From JBBROS01 sp963752225 (GTDB lineage Bacteria; Pseudomonadota; Alphaproteobacteria; Acetobacterales; Acetobacteraceae), in contig CAVVXS010000007.1 in NCBI GenBank assembly GCA_963752225.1, positions 1,116,001-1,180,000 of the forward strand: a DNA stretch of 64,000 nt, in the 5' to 3' direction. Made by a program: the position numbers and the translations under genes. This document shows, one piece after another, positions 35,411-43,767 of the stretch. The notes below the pieces were generated by a model. It was not told the DNA's origin, ran no database searches, and saw nothing but the letters and a program-made list of their open reading frames with translations. How positions within the stretch are numbered: the stretch's first letter is position 1; each line of letters opens with the position of its first letter.

Positions 35411-37735
35411 ATGAACGTTGCCCTTATGCCCGCCAACGAGAAGTTCGCCATCGGCCAACCGGTGTCCCGCAAGGAGGATCCGGTGCTGCTGCGCGGCGAC
35501 GGCCGGTATAGCGACGACCAGAACCTGCCCGGGCAGCTTCATGCGGTGATCGTGCGCAGCCGCTACGCGCACGGCACACTGCGCGGCGTCGACGCCGACG
35601 CGGCCCGTGCGATGCCGGGCGTTCACGCAATCCTGACCGCTGCCGAGTTGCGGGCGGGCGGCATCAAGCTGATGCAGGCCGCCGCCGGCAAGAACGCCGA
35701 TGGCAGCCCCACCCCGACCCCGCCGCAAATGGCGTTGGCGGAAGGCCGCGTCCGCTATGTCGGCGACCCCGTGGCGATCGTGGTGGCCGACACCGCGGCG
35801 CAGGCGCGCGACGCCGCCGATGCGGTGCTGCTCGACATCGACCCGCTGCCGGCTGTCACCACCGCCCGCGCCGCCGCGGCGCCGGGCGCGCCGGTCCTGC
35901 ACGAGGCCGCGCCGGGCAACCTCGCGATGCTGTATCATCACGGCGACGCCGAGAAGGTGGCGGCCGCTTTCGCCGGGGCAGCACACGTGACCCGGCTGTC
36001 GATCCGCAACAGCCGGATCGTCGTGGCCGCGATGGAGCCGCGCTCGGCGCTGGCCCATTACGACGAGGTGGACGGACGCTACACGCTGCGGCTCGGCTGC
36101 CAGGGCGTGTTCGGCCTGCGCAATTCGCTGAAGAACGTGCTGGGCGTGCCGGTCGAGCAGGTCCGGGTGCTGACCGGCAACGTCGGCGGCTCGTTCGGCA
36201 TGAAGGCCTCGGTCTACCCGGAATATCCGTGCCTGCTGTTCGCGTCGAAGCTGCTCGGCCGCCCGGTGAAGTGGACCGACGAGCGGTCGGACTCGTTCCT
36301 CAGCGACAGCCACGGCCGCGACCACGAGTGCGACGCCGAGTTGGCGCTCGCCGCCGATGGCAAGATCCTGGCCATGCGCTTCGACGTGTATGGCAACCTC
36401 GGCGCCTACCTCAGCAACGCGACCACGCTGCCGCCCACCGGCAACACCATGAAGAACTCGATCGGCGTGTACGCGACGCCGCTGATCGAGGTGACCTCGC
36501 ATTGCATGTTCACCAACACCACGCCGGTCGGCCCTTATCGCGGCGCCGGGCGGCCCGAAGGCAATTACTACATGGAGCGGCTGATCGAGACGGCCGCCGC
36601 CGAGATGGGCATCGACCGCGTCGAGCTGCGCCGCCGCAACCACATCCAGCCGGAGCAGATCCCCTACACCACGCCGGCCGGCACCATCTACGACAGCGGC
36701 GACTTTCCGGCCGTGCTCGACGACGCGCTAGCGGCGGCCGATTGGGACGGGTTCAACGAGCGCAAGCGTGAAAGCCGGGCGCGAGGCAAGCTGCGCGGGC
36801 GCGGCATCGGCCAGTACCTCGAGGTGACGGCGCCCCCGTCCAGCGAGATGGGCGGCATCCGGTTCGAGGACGACGGCACCGTCACCATCGTCACCGGCAC
36901 GCTGGACTACGGCCAGGGCCACGCCTCGCCGTTCGCGCAGGTACTGTGCGACCGCCTCGGCGTGCCGTTCGAGCAGGTGCGCCTGCTGCAGGGCGACAGC
37001 GACCAGCTCATCGCGGGCGGCGGCACGGGCGGCTCCAAGAGCATGATGACGTCGGGCGCGGCGATCGTCGAAGCCAGCGCTATCTGCATCGAGCAGGGCC
37101 GCCGTGCCGCTTCGGCGGTGCTGGAGGCCGCGGTCGCCGACATCGAGTTCGAACGCGGCCGCTTCGTCGTGGCCGGCACCGACCGCGGCGTCGGCATCAT
37201 GGAGTTGGCGGCGCAGTCGCCCGGCGCGCTCGACGTGAAGCACATCCACGAGGGCGGCCCCAGCGCCTATCCGAATGGCTGCCACGTCTGCGAGGTCGAG
37301 GTCGATCCGGAAACCGGCGTGACCGAGGTCGTGCGCTACAACATGGTCAACGATTTCGGGGTCATGGTGAACCCGATGCTGGTCGAAGGTCAGGCGCAGG
37401 GCGGCATCGTCCAAGGCATCGGCCAGGCGCTGCTGGAAGCAATGGCGTACGACGAGGACGGCCAGCTGCAGACCGGGTCGTTCATGGACTACGCGCTGCC
37501 GCATGCGGTGCACGCGCCGAACATGCCGATGAACAGCCACCCGGTGCCGGCCAAGACCAACGTGCTCGGAGCCAAAGGCTGCGGCGAGGCAGGCTGTGCC
37601 GGAGCGCTGCCGAGCGTGATGAACGCGCTGGTGGACGCGCTGCGGCCGCTCGGGATCGCCCACATCGACATGCCGGCGACGCCGCTCCGGGTCTGGCAAG
37701 CCATCCAGGGAGCCGAGGTCAAGCAGGCGGCCTGA
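35411..37735 (+). CDS. Orphan molybdopterin-binding subunit, xanthine dehydrogenase family (form II CoxL-like)
   Basis: A complete 774-residue large subunit. It has the N-terminal hammerhead domain, GGSFGMK, the form II signature P-Y-R-G-A-G-R and the catalytic Glu in KGCGEAG. The start at 35411 has GGAGAG 7 bases upstream; the frame is open much further upstream but there runs through the MFS gene. There are no 2Fe-2S or FAD subunit genes beside it. It must borrow partners from elsewhere or use a different electron acceptor. It is clearly a relative of the Mo subunit at 20.5-22.9 kb, not an identical copy. Confidence 0.9.
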   Translation: MNVALMPANEKFAIGQPVSRKEDPVLLRGDGRYSDDQNLPGQLHAVIVRSRYAHGTLRGVDADAARAMPGVHAILTAAELRAGGIKLMQAAAGKNADGSPTPTPPQMALAEGRVRYVGDPVAIVVADTAAQARDAADAVLLDIDPLPAVTTARAAAAPGAPVLHEAAPGNLAMLYHHGDAEKVAAAFAGAAHVTRLSIRNSRIVVAAMEPRSALAHYDEVDGRYTLRLGCQGVFGLRNSLKNVLGVPVEQVRVLTGNVGGSFGMKASVYPEYPCLLFASKLLGRPVKWTDERSDSFLSDSHGRDHECDAELALAADGKILAMRFDVYGNLGAYLSNATTLPPTGNTMKNSIGVYATPLIEVTSHCMFTNTTPVGPYRGAGRPEGNYYMERLIETAAAEMGIDRVELRRRNHIQPEQIPYTTPAGTIYDSGDFPAVLDDALAAADWDGFNERKRESRARGKLRGRGIGQYLEVTAPPSSEMGGIRFEDDGTVTIVTGTLDYGQGHASPFAQVLCDRLGVPFEQVRLLQGDSDQLIAGGGTGGSKSMMTSGAAIVEASAICIEQGRRAASAVLEAAVADIEFERGRFVVAGTDRGVGIMELAAQSPGALDVKHIHEGGPSAYPNGCHVCEVEVDPETGVTEVVRYNMVNDFGVMVNPMLVEGQAQGGIVQGIGQALLEAMAYDEDGQLQTGSFMDYALPHAVHAPNMPMNSHPVPAKTNVLGAKGCGEAGCAGALPSVMNALVDALRPLGIAHIDMPATPLRVWQAIQGAEVKQAA

Positions 37736-37846
37736 TTTGGGCCGCACGGCCGCCAAATTCGGGCCGGACAGGCGGAGTACGACCGTCGTGCTAGTGTGAC
37801 CGGGTGGGCTATGGCCCGCCCGGTCAACGACGAGGAACCGCCGCCT

Positions 37847-38551
37847 ATGCCGACGATCAAGTACCGCTCGCTGCATCCGAACCAGGTGCCCCGGCGCGTC
37901 AAGCTCGACATACCGGGCTGGGCCGGGGAGCAGCAGCCGCGGGCGGACGGCTCGCACGAGCAGCCTTGGCATTGCATCCCGTTCACCGAAGCAGCGCGGG
38001 CGGGCGTGGAAGTGCCCTACCCGTTCGCATCCGAACTGCGCGTCACTACGCGTGGCGGGGAGCTCCTGTTCGAAGACGAAGCGGCGCCGGAGGGGGAAGC
38101 GCCCCCGTTCCGCAGCTTCGGCCGCGACTACTTCACCTACCAGATCGCCCTCGACCTCAAAGTCGCCCCCGAGTTCGCCATCAAGGTCGAAACCCACCCG
38201 CGCTTCTACACCGACACGACGAACACCGTGCCGATCGCGGTGCCCGCCATCATCCGGGCATGGTGGCCGATGATCTACTTCGTGGTGTTCAAGTCGCCTG
38301 TCGAGGGCCAGACCCACATCTTCCGGCCCGGCGAGCCGATGCTGCTGATCTCGTTCACCCCGGCCGACGACAAGCCCGAGATCGTGCCGATGCCGGAAGA
38401 GGAAGCCGCCGAACGCGAACTGCAATCCCGCCGCATCTACGCAAGCCGCAGCACCCTCTCGGCCGACTCGCAATGGACGTCGTCCACCGACACGGTGTTC
38501 GATGGGACCTATCGCCGGCTTTCCGGCGCGGCCAAGTCGTCGAAAACCTGA
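37847..38551 (+). CDS. Conserved hypothetical protein, unknown function
   Basis: A soluble acidic protein of 234 residues without signal peptide or membrane helix. It is rich in Pro, Trp and aromatic residues (PWHCIPFTEAARAGVEVPYPF, KVETHPRFYTDT, IIRAWWPMIYFVVF), as in a beta-barrel or cupin-like fold. The C-terminal 50 residues are charged, with EEEAAERELQSRR and SAD repeats. I do not recognise the family with confidence. The ATG at 37847 gives a compact start; 37796 is an alternative. It ends 41 bases before a convergent gene. Confidence 0.65.
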   Translation: MPTIKYRSLHPNQVPRRVKLDIPGWAGEQQPRADGSHEQPWHCIPFTEAARAGVEVPYPFASELRVTTRGGELLFEDEAAPEGEAPPFRSFGRDYFTYQIALDLKVAPEFAIKVETHPRFYTDTTNTVPIAVPAIIRAWWPMIYFVVFKSPVEGQTHIFRPGEPMLLISFTPADDKPEIVPMPEEEAAERELQSRRIYASRSTLSADSQWTSSTDTVFDGTYRRLSGAAKSSKT

Positions 38552-38557
38552 CGCAAC

Positions 38558-38586
38558 GCCGCCCCCCGATCCACTCGGGGGGCGGC
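38558..38586. terminator. Strong hairpin between convergent genes
   Basis: GCCGCCCCCCGA, a five-base loop (TCCAC), TCGGGGGGCGGC: a perfect 12-bp stem placed in the 41-base gap between two convergent stops. There is no long T-run on either side. Position and stability favour a bidirectional terminator. Confidence 0.7.
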
Positions 38587-38592
38587 GGCCGT

Positions 38593-38922
38593 TCAGACCG
38601 GCTTGGGCGCGTCGCCCAGGAACAGCGCGCCGTGATGGTGGTGGTGGTGCCGGCGCGGCGGCGGACGGCGATGGGTGCGATGATGGTGATGGTGGTCGTC
38701 GCGATATTGCACGGGCACGACGGCGCCCTCCGCCTCGGCCAGCAGCGCGTCCGACGCGGGCAGCAGCGACGCGGCGTTCGGGATCGGCTTCAGCAGATCG
38801 GCATACGCGCCAGCCTGCATCACTTGGTGGATCGGCGGCAGCGGCGCCGCATCGGCCGGGGCGGGGGCGGCCGCCGCCAATGTTCCCATTGCGCCCAGCA
38901 GTCCGGCAATCGTCTTGTCCAT
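38593..38922 (-). CDS. Secreted His-rich small protein (paralogue 1)
   Basis: A 109-residue protein. Residues 1-26 look like a signal peptide (MDKTIAGLLGAMGTLAAAA ending ADA-A). The core AYADLLKPIPNAASLL is shared with the neighbouring paralogue. The C-terminal third is packed with His runs (HHHHH and HHHHHH) separated by Arg and Pro, which would bind divalent metals such as Ni, Zn or Cu. No enzyme motif is present. It lies downstream of paralogue 2 on the same strand. Confidence 0.75.
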   Translation of the reverse strand: MDKTIAGLLGAMGTLAAAAPAPADAAPLPPIHQVMQAGAYADLLKPIPNAASLLPASDALLAEAEGAVVPVQYRDDHHHHHRTHRRPPPRRHHHHHHGALFLGDAPKPV

Positions 38923-39015
38923 ACGGGTATGTCCTAGCTCAAAAAAGTTCGCCCGGATTGGAGCGGGGCGTGCGCTCGCAATCCGGGCCGGTCCGCTTCT
39001 GCTTGGGCGCCCCTC

Positions 39016-39390
39016 TCAGCGGATGAACACGCCGACGCCGGGCCCCACGTAGCGGTGGTGATGGTGGTGGTGGTGGTAGACCGGCCGGCGATAGTACGCA
39101 TGGTGATGATGATGCCGGTACACCGGGCGACGATAGAAATCGTGATGATGATGATGGTGGTGCCGGTAATAATACTGCACCTCCATCAGCTGCGCGGGCG
39201 CCTCGGCCGCACGCGCGTCGGACTCGCGCAACAGCGAAGCCGCATTCGGGATCGGCTTCAGCAGATCGGCATAGGAGGCGGCGTGCATCGCATCGTCGAT
39301 GCCCGGCGCGACCGCCGGTGCCGCTTCCGACGGCGACATGGCCGCCAACGTCCCGACGGCGCCGATGAGCCCGGCAATAGTCTTGTCCAC
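39016..39390 (-). CDS. Secreted His-rich small protein (paralogue 2)
   Basis: A 124-residue paralogue of the 38.6-38.9 kb protein. It has the same signal-like start (V/M-D-K-T-I-A-G-L-I-G-A), the same YADLLKPIPNAASLL core, and a longer C-terminus made of three RRPVYRHHHHH-like repeats alternating Tyr/Arg and His. The start is GTG at 39390, with GGGGAG 6 bases upstream. Metal storage or buffering at the cell surface is a reasonable guess from composition only. Confidence 0.75.
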   Translation of the reverse strand: MDKTIAGLIGAVGTLAAMSPSEAAPAVAPGIDDAMHAASYADLLKPIPNAASLLRESDARAAEAPAQLMEVQYYYRHHHHHHHDFYRRPVYRHHHHHAYYRRPVYHHHHHHHRYVGPGVGVFIR

Positions 39391-39534
39391 GGCGAACTCC
39401 CCTGTTCTCGATCGTTGGCCGGACCGGTGATCGGGCGGGCCTTGACGATCCATTAACGAGGTAGATCGGTCGGGCGTTCCCACGAATCCAGTGCTGCCAC
39501 GAAATGACCTTCGGTGTGGCCGGATCGTGGCGGC

Positions 39535-41007
39535 CTACCGGTTCGGCCGCCGACGCACGCCGGGGCGGACGTGCTGGAACGGCAAGGTGGCCGGGTCGGC
39601 GACCACCGGGCCAGGCGCGGCGGCCACCAGGACCGTCCGGGCGATCGGCCCGAAGTCGGCGCGGAAGTGCACCGAGGACTTCAACGCCAGGATCGAGACG
39701 CCGGACGGCTCGACCCCGACATGACGCAGGATCGCCTGATCGTGCGCCTGCATCTTGCGGCTGACGACCATGACGCGGATGCCCGGCTCGAACTCCACCA
39801 GCGCAGTCGGACCGAGCGCGGCCGGGTTGCCGGCCGAGATCGGCCCGGTCAGGGTGAAATGCCCGTCCGTCAGGCACAAGACCCGGGCTCTGGCCGCGAA
39901 CGGCACGCCGTCGGACTTGCCGCCCAGCACCAGCGGGAGCTCCGCCCCTGCCCCGGCCCGATGGCAGGCCGCGGCGCTTTCGGCGTCATTGATCAAGCAC
40001 AGCACGGCGCCGCTGGCGCGCTGCCGCACCAATTCGGCCAGCAAGCCGGTGGTGTCGCCGTGGCCGCCGCCGCCGGGGTTGTCCTGGGTGTCGGCGATCA
40101 CGACCGGGCCGCCCGGCCCGGCGGCAGCGATCGCCTGCGCCACCGCGGCGCCGGCCTCGGGCACCGGGATCGCAAACGTCGGCTCCCGCGCATCGACCTC
40201 GGCCAGCAGCCGGTCCGCGGCCGCGTCGGCGGCCGCTTGTGTGCCGGCGTAGGCGCAGATGGCCGCGCCGCAGCCCGGAAAGTCGGCATAGGGAAAGCCG
40301 AAGCACCAGGCGATCTCGGCCGCGCCGGTCTCCGCCAGGATCGCCTCGCGGGCCGCCATGACCGGCTGCATCGGCGGCGTCAGCGTGCATTGGCTGGTGA
40401 TCGGCGTCCAGAAATCGACGGCGCGGAACGCCTTGGCGAACGGCCGGCCACGCTCGATGCGGGCCAGCAGCAGCCGCATCGCCCGCGCGCCGGCCGCCCG
40501 CATGTCGACGTGCGGGTAGGTCAGGTACGGCGACAGCGAGTCCGACCGCGCCGCCATCTCCGCCGTCATGTTGGCATGCGGGTCGAGGCTGGTCGCGACA
40601 GGCACCTCGCCGACGATGGCGCGCACCCGGCGCAGCAGCTCGCCCTCGGCGTCCGGGAAGCTGTCGGCCAGCGCCGCGCCGTGCAGGTCGAGGTAAACGC
40701 CGTCGAGCGGCGCCGCGCGCGCGAGGCCCGAACAGATCAGCGCCGCGATCAACTCGAACGCCTGGTCCTGCACCGGACCGGCCGGGTTGGCGATGCACCA
40801 GGCGAGCGGCAGCAGCTCGACCTCCGCCTCATCGGCGACGGACAGCGCGCCGCCGATCGCGTTCGGGCTGCCTTGCAGGGTTGGCAGCAGGGCTGGCCCG
40901 TACACCAGGCCGGGGAAGCCGCCGGGGTTGACGAAATCGTCGAAGGTGGTGGGGCGTGGAGCGAAGGAATGGCTTTCGTGCAGGAATCCGCCAACCGCAA
41001 TCCGCAT
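39535..41007 (-). CDS. M81 family metallopeptidase (MlrC/microcystinase C-like)
   Basis: A 490-residue member of the MlrC family. It starts with the family motif RIAVGGFLHESHSFAP, and carries SLDPHANM, a glycine-rich DTQDNPGGGGHGDTT loop and the C-terminal LKSSVHFRADF. These segments contain the Asp and His residues expected to bind zinc. In Sphingomonas the family hydrolyses linear microcystin products; many members occur in bacteria that never meet microcystin, so a general peptide, amide or hydantoin-like hydrolase role is more likely. It diverges from the HDAC-family gene. Confidence 0.87.
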   Translation of the reverse strand: MRIAVGGFLHESHSFAPRPTTFDDFVNPGGFPGLVYGPALLPTLQGSPNAIGGALSVADEAEVELLPLAWCIANPAGPVQDQAFELIAALICSGLARAAPLDGVYLDLHGAALADSFPDAEGELLRRVRAIVGEVPVATSLDPHANMTAEMAARSDSLSPYLTYPHVDMRAAGARAMRLLLARIERGRPFAKAFRAVDFWTPITSQCTLTPPMQPVMAAREAILAETGAAEIAWCFGFPYADFPGCGAAICAYAGTQAAADAAADRLLAEVDAREPTFAIPVPEAGAAVAQAIAAAGPGGPVVIADTQDNPGGGGHGDTTGLLAELVRQRASGAVLCLINDAESAAACHRAGAGAELPLVLGGKSDGVPFAARARVLCLTDGHFTLTGPISAGNPAALGPTALVEFEPGIRVMVVSRKMQAHDQAILRHVGVEPSGVSILALKSSVHFRADFGPIARTVLVAAAPGPVVADPATLPFQHVRPGVRRRPNR

Positions 41008-41144
41008 CGCGCCGCTCCGTTATCCGTGACGCCGTCCGGTATAGGCGGCCGGGATCGTGGCGAACATCGTCCGGTCGCCGGTAGACATGCCCGGCGACCC
41101 TGGTAGCGTGACCCGATCGGGAACAGGACGGGACGCCGGATCGA

Positions 41145-42173
41145 ATGCGAGTGTTCTGGGACCCGGTGCAGCTCCGCCACCATCCCCGTTTCTTCCTGCA
41201 GCGCGGCCGGGTGCGGCCGAACTTCGAGGTGCCGGACCGTGCCACGGCGTTGCTGGACGGGGTACGGGCGCTCGGGCTGGCGCCCACGCTGCCGCCGGAC
41301 GCCGAACTCGAGGCCTTGGCGACGGTGCACAGCGAGGCATACCTCGAGTTCCTGCGCGACGGCCCGGCCGCCTGGGAGGCGCTGCCGGAGCACGGACCCG
41401 AGCTGGTTGCGAACATCCATCCGGCACCGGAGATGGTCGCCAATGGGGCGCAGCCGGGCCCGACCGTGATCGGCCGGCTCGGCTGGTTCACCGCCGACAC
41501 CTCCTGCCCGATCGCGCCCGAGACCTGGCCCGCGGCGTTGGCGGCGGCAGCCGGGGCGCTGGCGGCGGCGGATGAAGCCGCCGAAGGCCGCCACGCCTAC
41601 TCCCTCGCCCGACCGCCCGGCCACCATGCCTATGCCGCCCGCGCCGGCGGGCATTGCTACGTCAACAACGCCGCCCTCGCCGCCGAGCGCTTGCGCGCCC
41701 GCGGCGCCGACCGGGTCGCGGTGCTCGACATCGACAGCCACCACGGCAACGGCACGCAAGGCATCTTCTGGGACCGCGCCGACGTGCTGTTCGTGTCCCT
41801 GCACGGCAACCCGGCCGGTTACTATCCGTGGTATGTCGGTCATGCCGGGGAGCGCGGAGCCGGGACCGGGCGCGGCTACAACCTGAACTTCCCGCTGCCG
41901 CAAGGCGCCGGCGACGAACCGTGGCTCGGGGCGCTGGCCGACGGCTTGTCGGCCATCCGCGGCTTCGGCCCGGACGCCTTGGTGCTCAGCCTCGGCTTCG
42001 ACGCCAGCGAGCACGAACCGCTCGGCTTCCTGCGGGTCACGGCGGACGGCTTCGCCCGGGCCGGCGCACTGATCGCCGGCCTCGGCATACCCACCGCGAT
42101 CGTGCAGGAAGGCGGCTACAACACCGATCTGCTCGGAGCCCTGCTGGAGCGGACCCTCAGGCCATTCAACTAG
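41145..42173 (+). CDS. Histone deacetylase family protein (acetylpolyamine amidohydrolase-like)
   Basis: A 342-residue zinc deacetylase of the arginase/HDAC fold. The catalytic His pair is His160-His161 in RPPGHHA, zinc ligands are Asp197 and His199 (in DIDSHHGNG) and Asp286 (GFDASE), and Tyr325 (QEGGYN) is the transition-state Tyr. All are intact. Bacterial members deacetylate acetylated polyamines or related amides. It ends at CTAG, whose bases also form the stop of ribD on the other strand. Confidence 0.92.
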   Translation: MRVFWDPVQLRHHPRFFLQRGRVRPNFEVPDRATALLDGVRALGLAPTLPPDAELEALATVHSEAYLEFLRDGPAAWEALPEHGPELVANIHPAPEMVANGAQPGPTVIGRLGWFTADTSCPIAPETWPAALAAAAGALAAADEAAEGRHAYSLARPPGHHAYAARAGGHCYVNNAALAAERLRARGADRVAVLDIDSHHGNGTQGIFWDRADVLFVSLHGNPAGYYPWYVGHAGERGAGTGRGYNLNFPLPQGAGDEPWLGALADGLSAIRGFGPDALVLSLGFDASEHEPLGFLRVTADGFARAGALIAGLGIPTAIVQEGGYNTDLLGALLERTLRPFN

Positions 42174-43309
42174 GTCGAAGACGGATCAGGGTCCGGCTCC
42201 CGAGGCCCCGGCGAGTCGAGGGCAGAGCCCTCGAACTCACTCAGCACATCGACACCGACGGTGCGCATCGACACAAGCCGGAACCGCGGCATCGCCGCCA
42301 GTGCCGCCACCCCGAAGGCCTGCGCCGCCGGCAGCCCATCGCCACCCATCACCCCCGGTGCGTGGAACCAAGCGATCCGGTCGACCAGGCCCGCACCGAG
42401 CAGCGCGGCCGCCACCCGCGCGCCCCCTTCCACAAGCACGCGCGTCAGGCCCGCCGCGCCCAGCGCCTGCAAGGCCGTCCCGATCTCGCCGCCGGGCACG
42501 GGAAGCAAGCGCACCCCGGCCGCGGTGAGGGCCGCCTGCCGGACCGGGTCGGCCCCCGGGCCGTGCAGGATCCAGGTGGCCGACTCGCACGCCGTGGCGG
42601 CCACGGTCGCCGTCAGCGGCGTGCGCAACGTGCGATCCAGCACGATCCGCACCGGTTGAGTCCGGCGGTAGCCATCGATGCGGCAGGTCAGCGCCGGGTC
42701 GTCGGCCAGCACCGTGCCGACCCCGGCCAGGACCGCGTCATGCGCACCCCGCAACGCATGCGCGGCCCGGCGCGCCTCCGGCCCGGTGATCCACTGACTT
42801 TCGCCGCCGGAGGTTGCGATCCGCCCGTCGAGCGTGGTCGCCAGCTTCAGCGTCACCAACGGCCGGCCGCGCCGCACCCGGGACAAGAATCCCGCCTGCA
42901 GAGCTTCGGCCTCGGCGGTCAACACGCCTTCGGTCACGGCGACGCCGGCTGCCCGGAGCCGCGCGATGCCGGCCCCGTTCACCCGGGGGTCCGGGTCGCC
43001 GCATGCGACCACCACCCGCGCCACTCCGGCGGCGATCAGCGCATCGGCGCAGGGCGGCGTGCGGCCGTGATGGCTGCAGGGCTCGAGCGACACATAGGCG
43101 GTGGCCCCCCGGGCCGCCTCGCCGGCCTCCGTCAGCGCCACGACCTCGGCGTGCGGGCGTCCGCCGGGCTGGGTCACGCCGCGCGCCACCACGCGGCCGT
43201 CGCGCACGAGGACGCAGCCGACGCTCGGGTTCGGCCAGGTCTGCCCCAGGCCGCGCCGGGCCAAGGCGAGGGCGGCCCGCATATGGGCCGCGTCAACGGC
43301 GTCGGTCAC
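42170..43309 (-). CDS. ribD: Bifunctional riboflavin biosynthesis deaminase/reductase
   Basis: Performs the pyrimidine deamination and ribosyl reduction of riboflavin synthesis. The N-terminal deaminase has zinc ligands His53, Cys78 and Cys87 and the catalytic Glu55 (HAEVVAL; PCSHHGRTPPC). The C-terminal reductase starts near residue 148 (RPLVTLKLATTLDGR). The total of 379 residues is slightly long because the last 20 or so (EGSALDSPGPREPDPDPSS) come from a repeat element. It overlaps nrdR by ATGA in a glyA-nrdR-ribD operon. Confidence 0.95.
   Translation of the reverse strand: MTDAVDAAHMRAALALARRGLGQTWPNPSVGCVLVRDGRVVARGVTQPGGRPHAEVVALTEAGEAARGATAYVSLEPCSHHGRTPPCADALIAAGVARVVVACGDPDPRVNGAGIARLRAAGVAVTEGVLTAEAEALQAGFLSRVRRGRPLVTLKLATTLDGRIATSGGESQWITGPEARRAAHALRGAHDAVLAGVGTVLADDPALTCRIDGYRRTQPVRIVLDRTLRTPLTATVAATACESATWILHGPGADPVRQAALTAAGVRLLPVPGGEIGTALQALGAAGLTRVLVEGGARVAAALLGAGLVDRIAWFHAPGVMGGDGLPAAQAFGVAALAAMPRFRLVSMRTVGVDVLSEFEGSALDSPGPREPDPDPSST
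42188..42233. repeat. Multi-hairpin repeat, copy E (inside the ribD 3' end)
   Basis: The plus strand reads CGAGGGCAGAGCCCTCG preceded by GGTCCGGCTCCCGAGGCCCC. On the ribD coding strand this gives GAGGGCTCTGCCCTCGAC, then CGCCGGGGCC, the same words as copies B and D. Here the element is translated as the C-terminal tail of RibD. Confidence 0.65.
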
Positions 43310-43764
43310 TCGCCGGGTTCATCCAATGAGCCAAGAAAATCCTCGAAGTCCCTGGCTTCACGGAAATCCCGATACACGCTGGCGAAGCGCACATAGGCGA
43401 CGGCGTCCACTTCGCGCAGCACTTCCATGACCGCCTCACCCAGCCGCTTGCTGGGAATGTCGCTCTCGCCGGATGCTTCCATCTGGCGGACGATGCCGTT
43501 GACGATCTGCTCGACGCGTTCTTCCTGCACCGGGCGCTTGCGCAGCGCGATCCGGATGGAGCGGGCCAGCTTGTCCCGGTCGAACGGCACCCGGCGGCCA
43601 TCGGCCTTCAGCACCGTCAGCTCACGCAACTGCACCCGCTCGATGGTGGTGAAGCGCTGGTTGCAGGCCGCGCACTGCCGGCGGCGGCGGATGCTGGACC
43701 CGTCGTCGCTCGGCCTGCTGTCCTTGACCTGTGTGTCCTCGTGTCCGCAGAACGGGCAGCGCAT
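43306..43764 (-). CDS. nrdR: Transcriptional repressor NrdR
   Basis: Represses ribonucleotide reductase genes according to the ATP/dATP level. The 152-residue protein has the N-terminal zinc ribbon (Cys3, Cys6, Cys31, Cys34) and the ATP-cone domain from about 49 to 139. Length and motifs are complete. The glyA-nrdR-ribD order is common in Alphaproteobacteria. It starts 3 bases after the glyA stop and overlaps ribD by ATGA. Confidence 0.97.
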   Translation of the reverse strand: MRCPFCGHEDTQVKDSRPSDDGSSIRRRRQCAACNQRFTTIERVQLRELTVLKADGRRVPFDRDKLARSIRIALRKRPVQEERVEQIVNGIVRQMEASGESDIPSKRLGEAVMEVLREVDAVAYVRFASVYRDFREARDFEDFLGSLDEPGE

Positions 43765-43767
43765 CGC

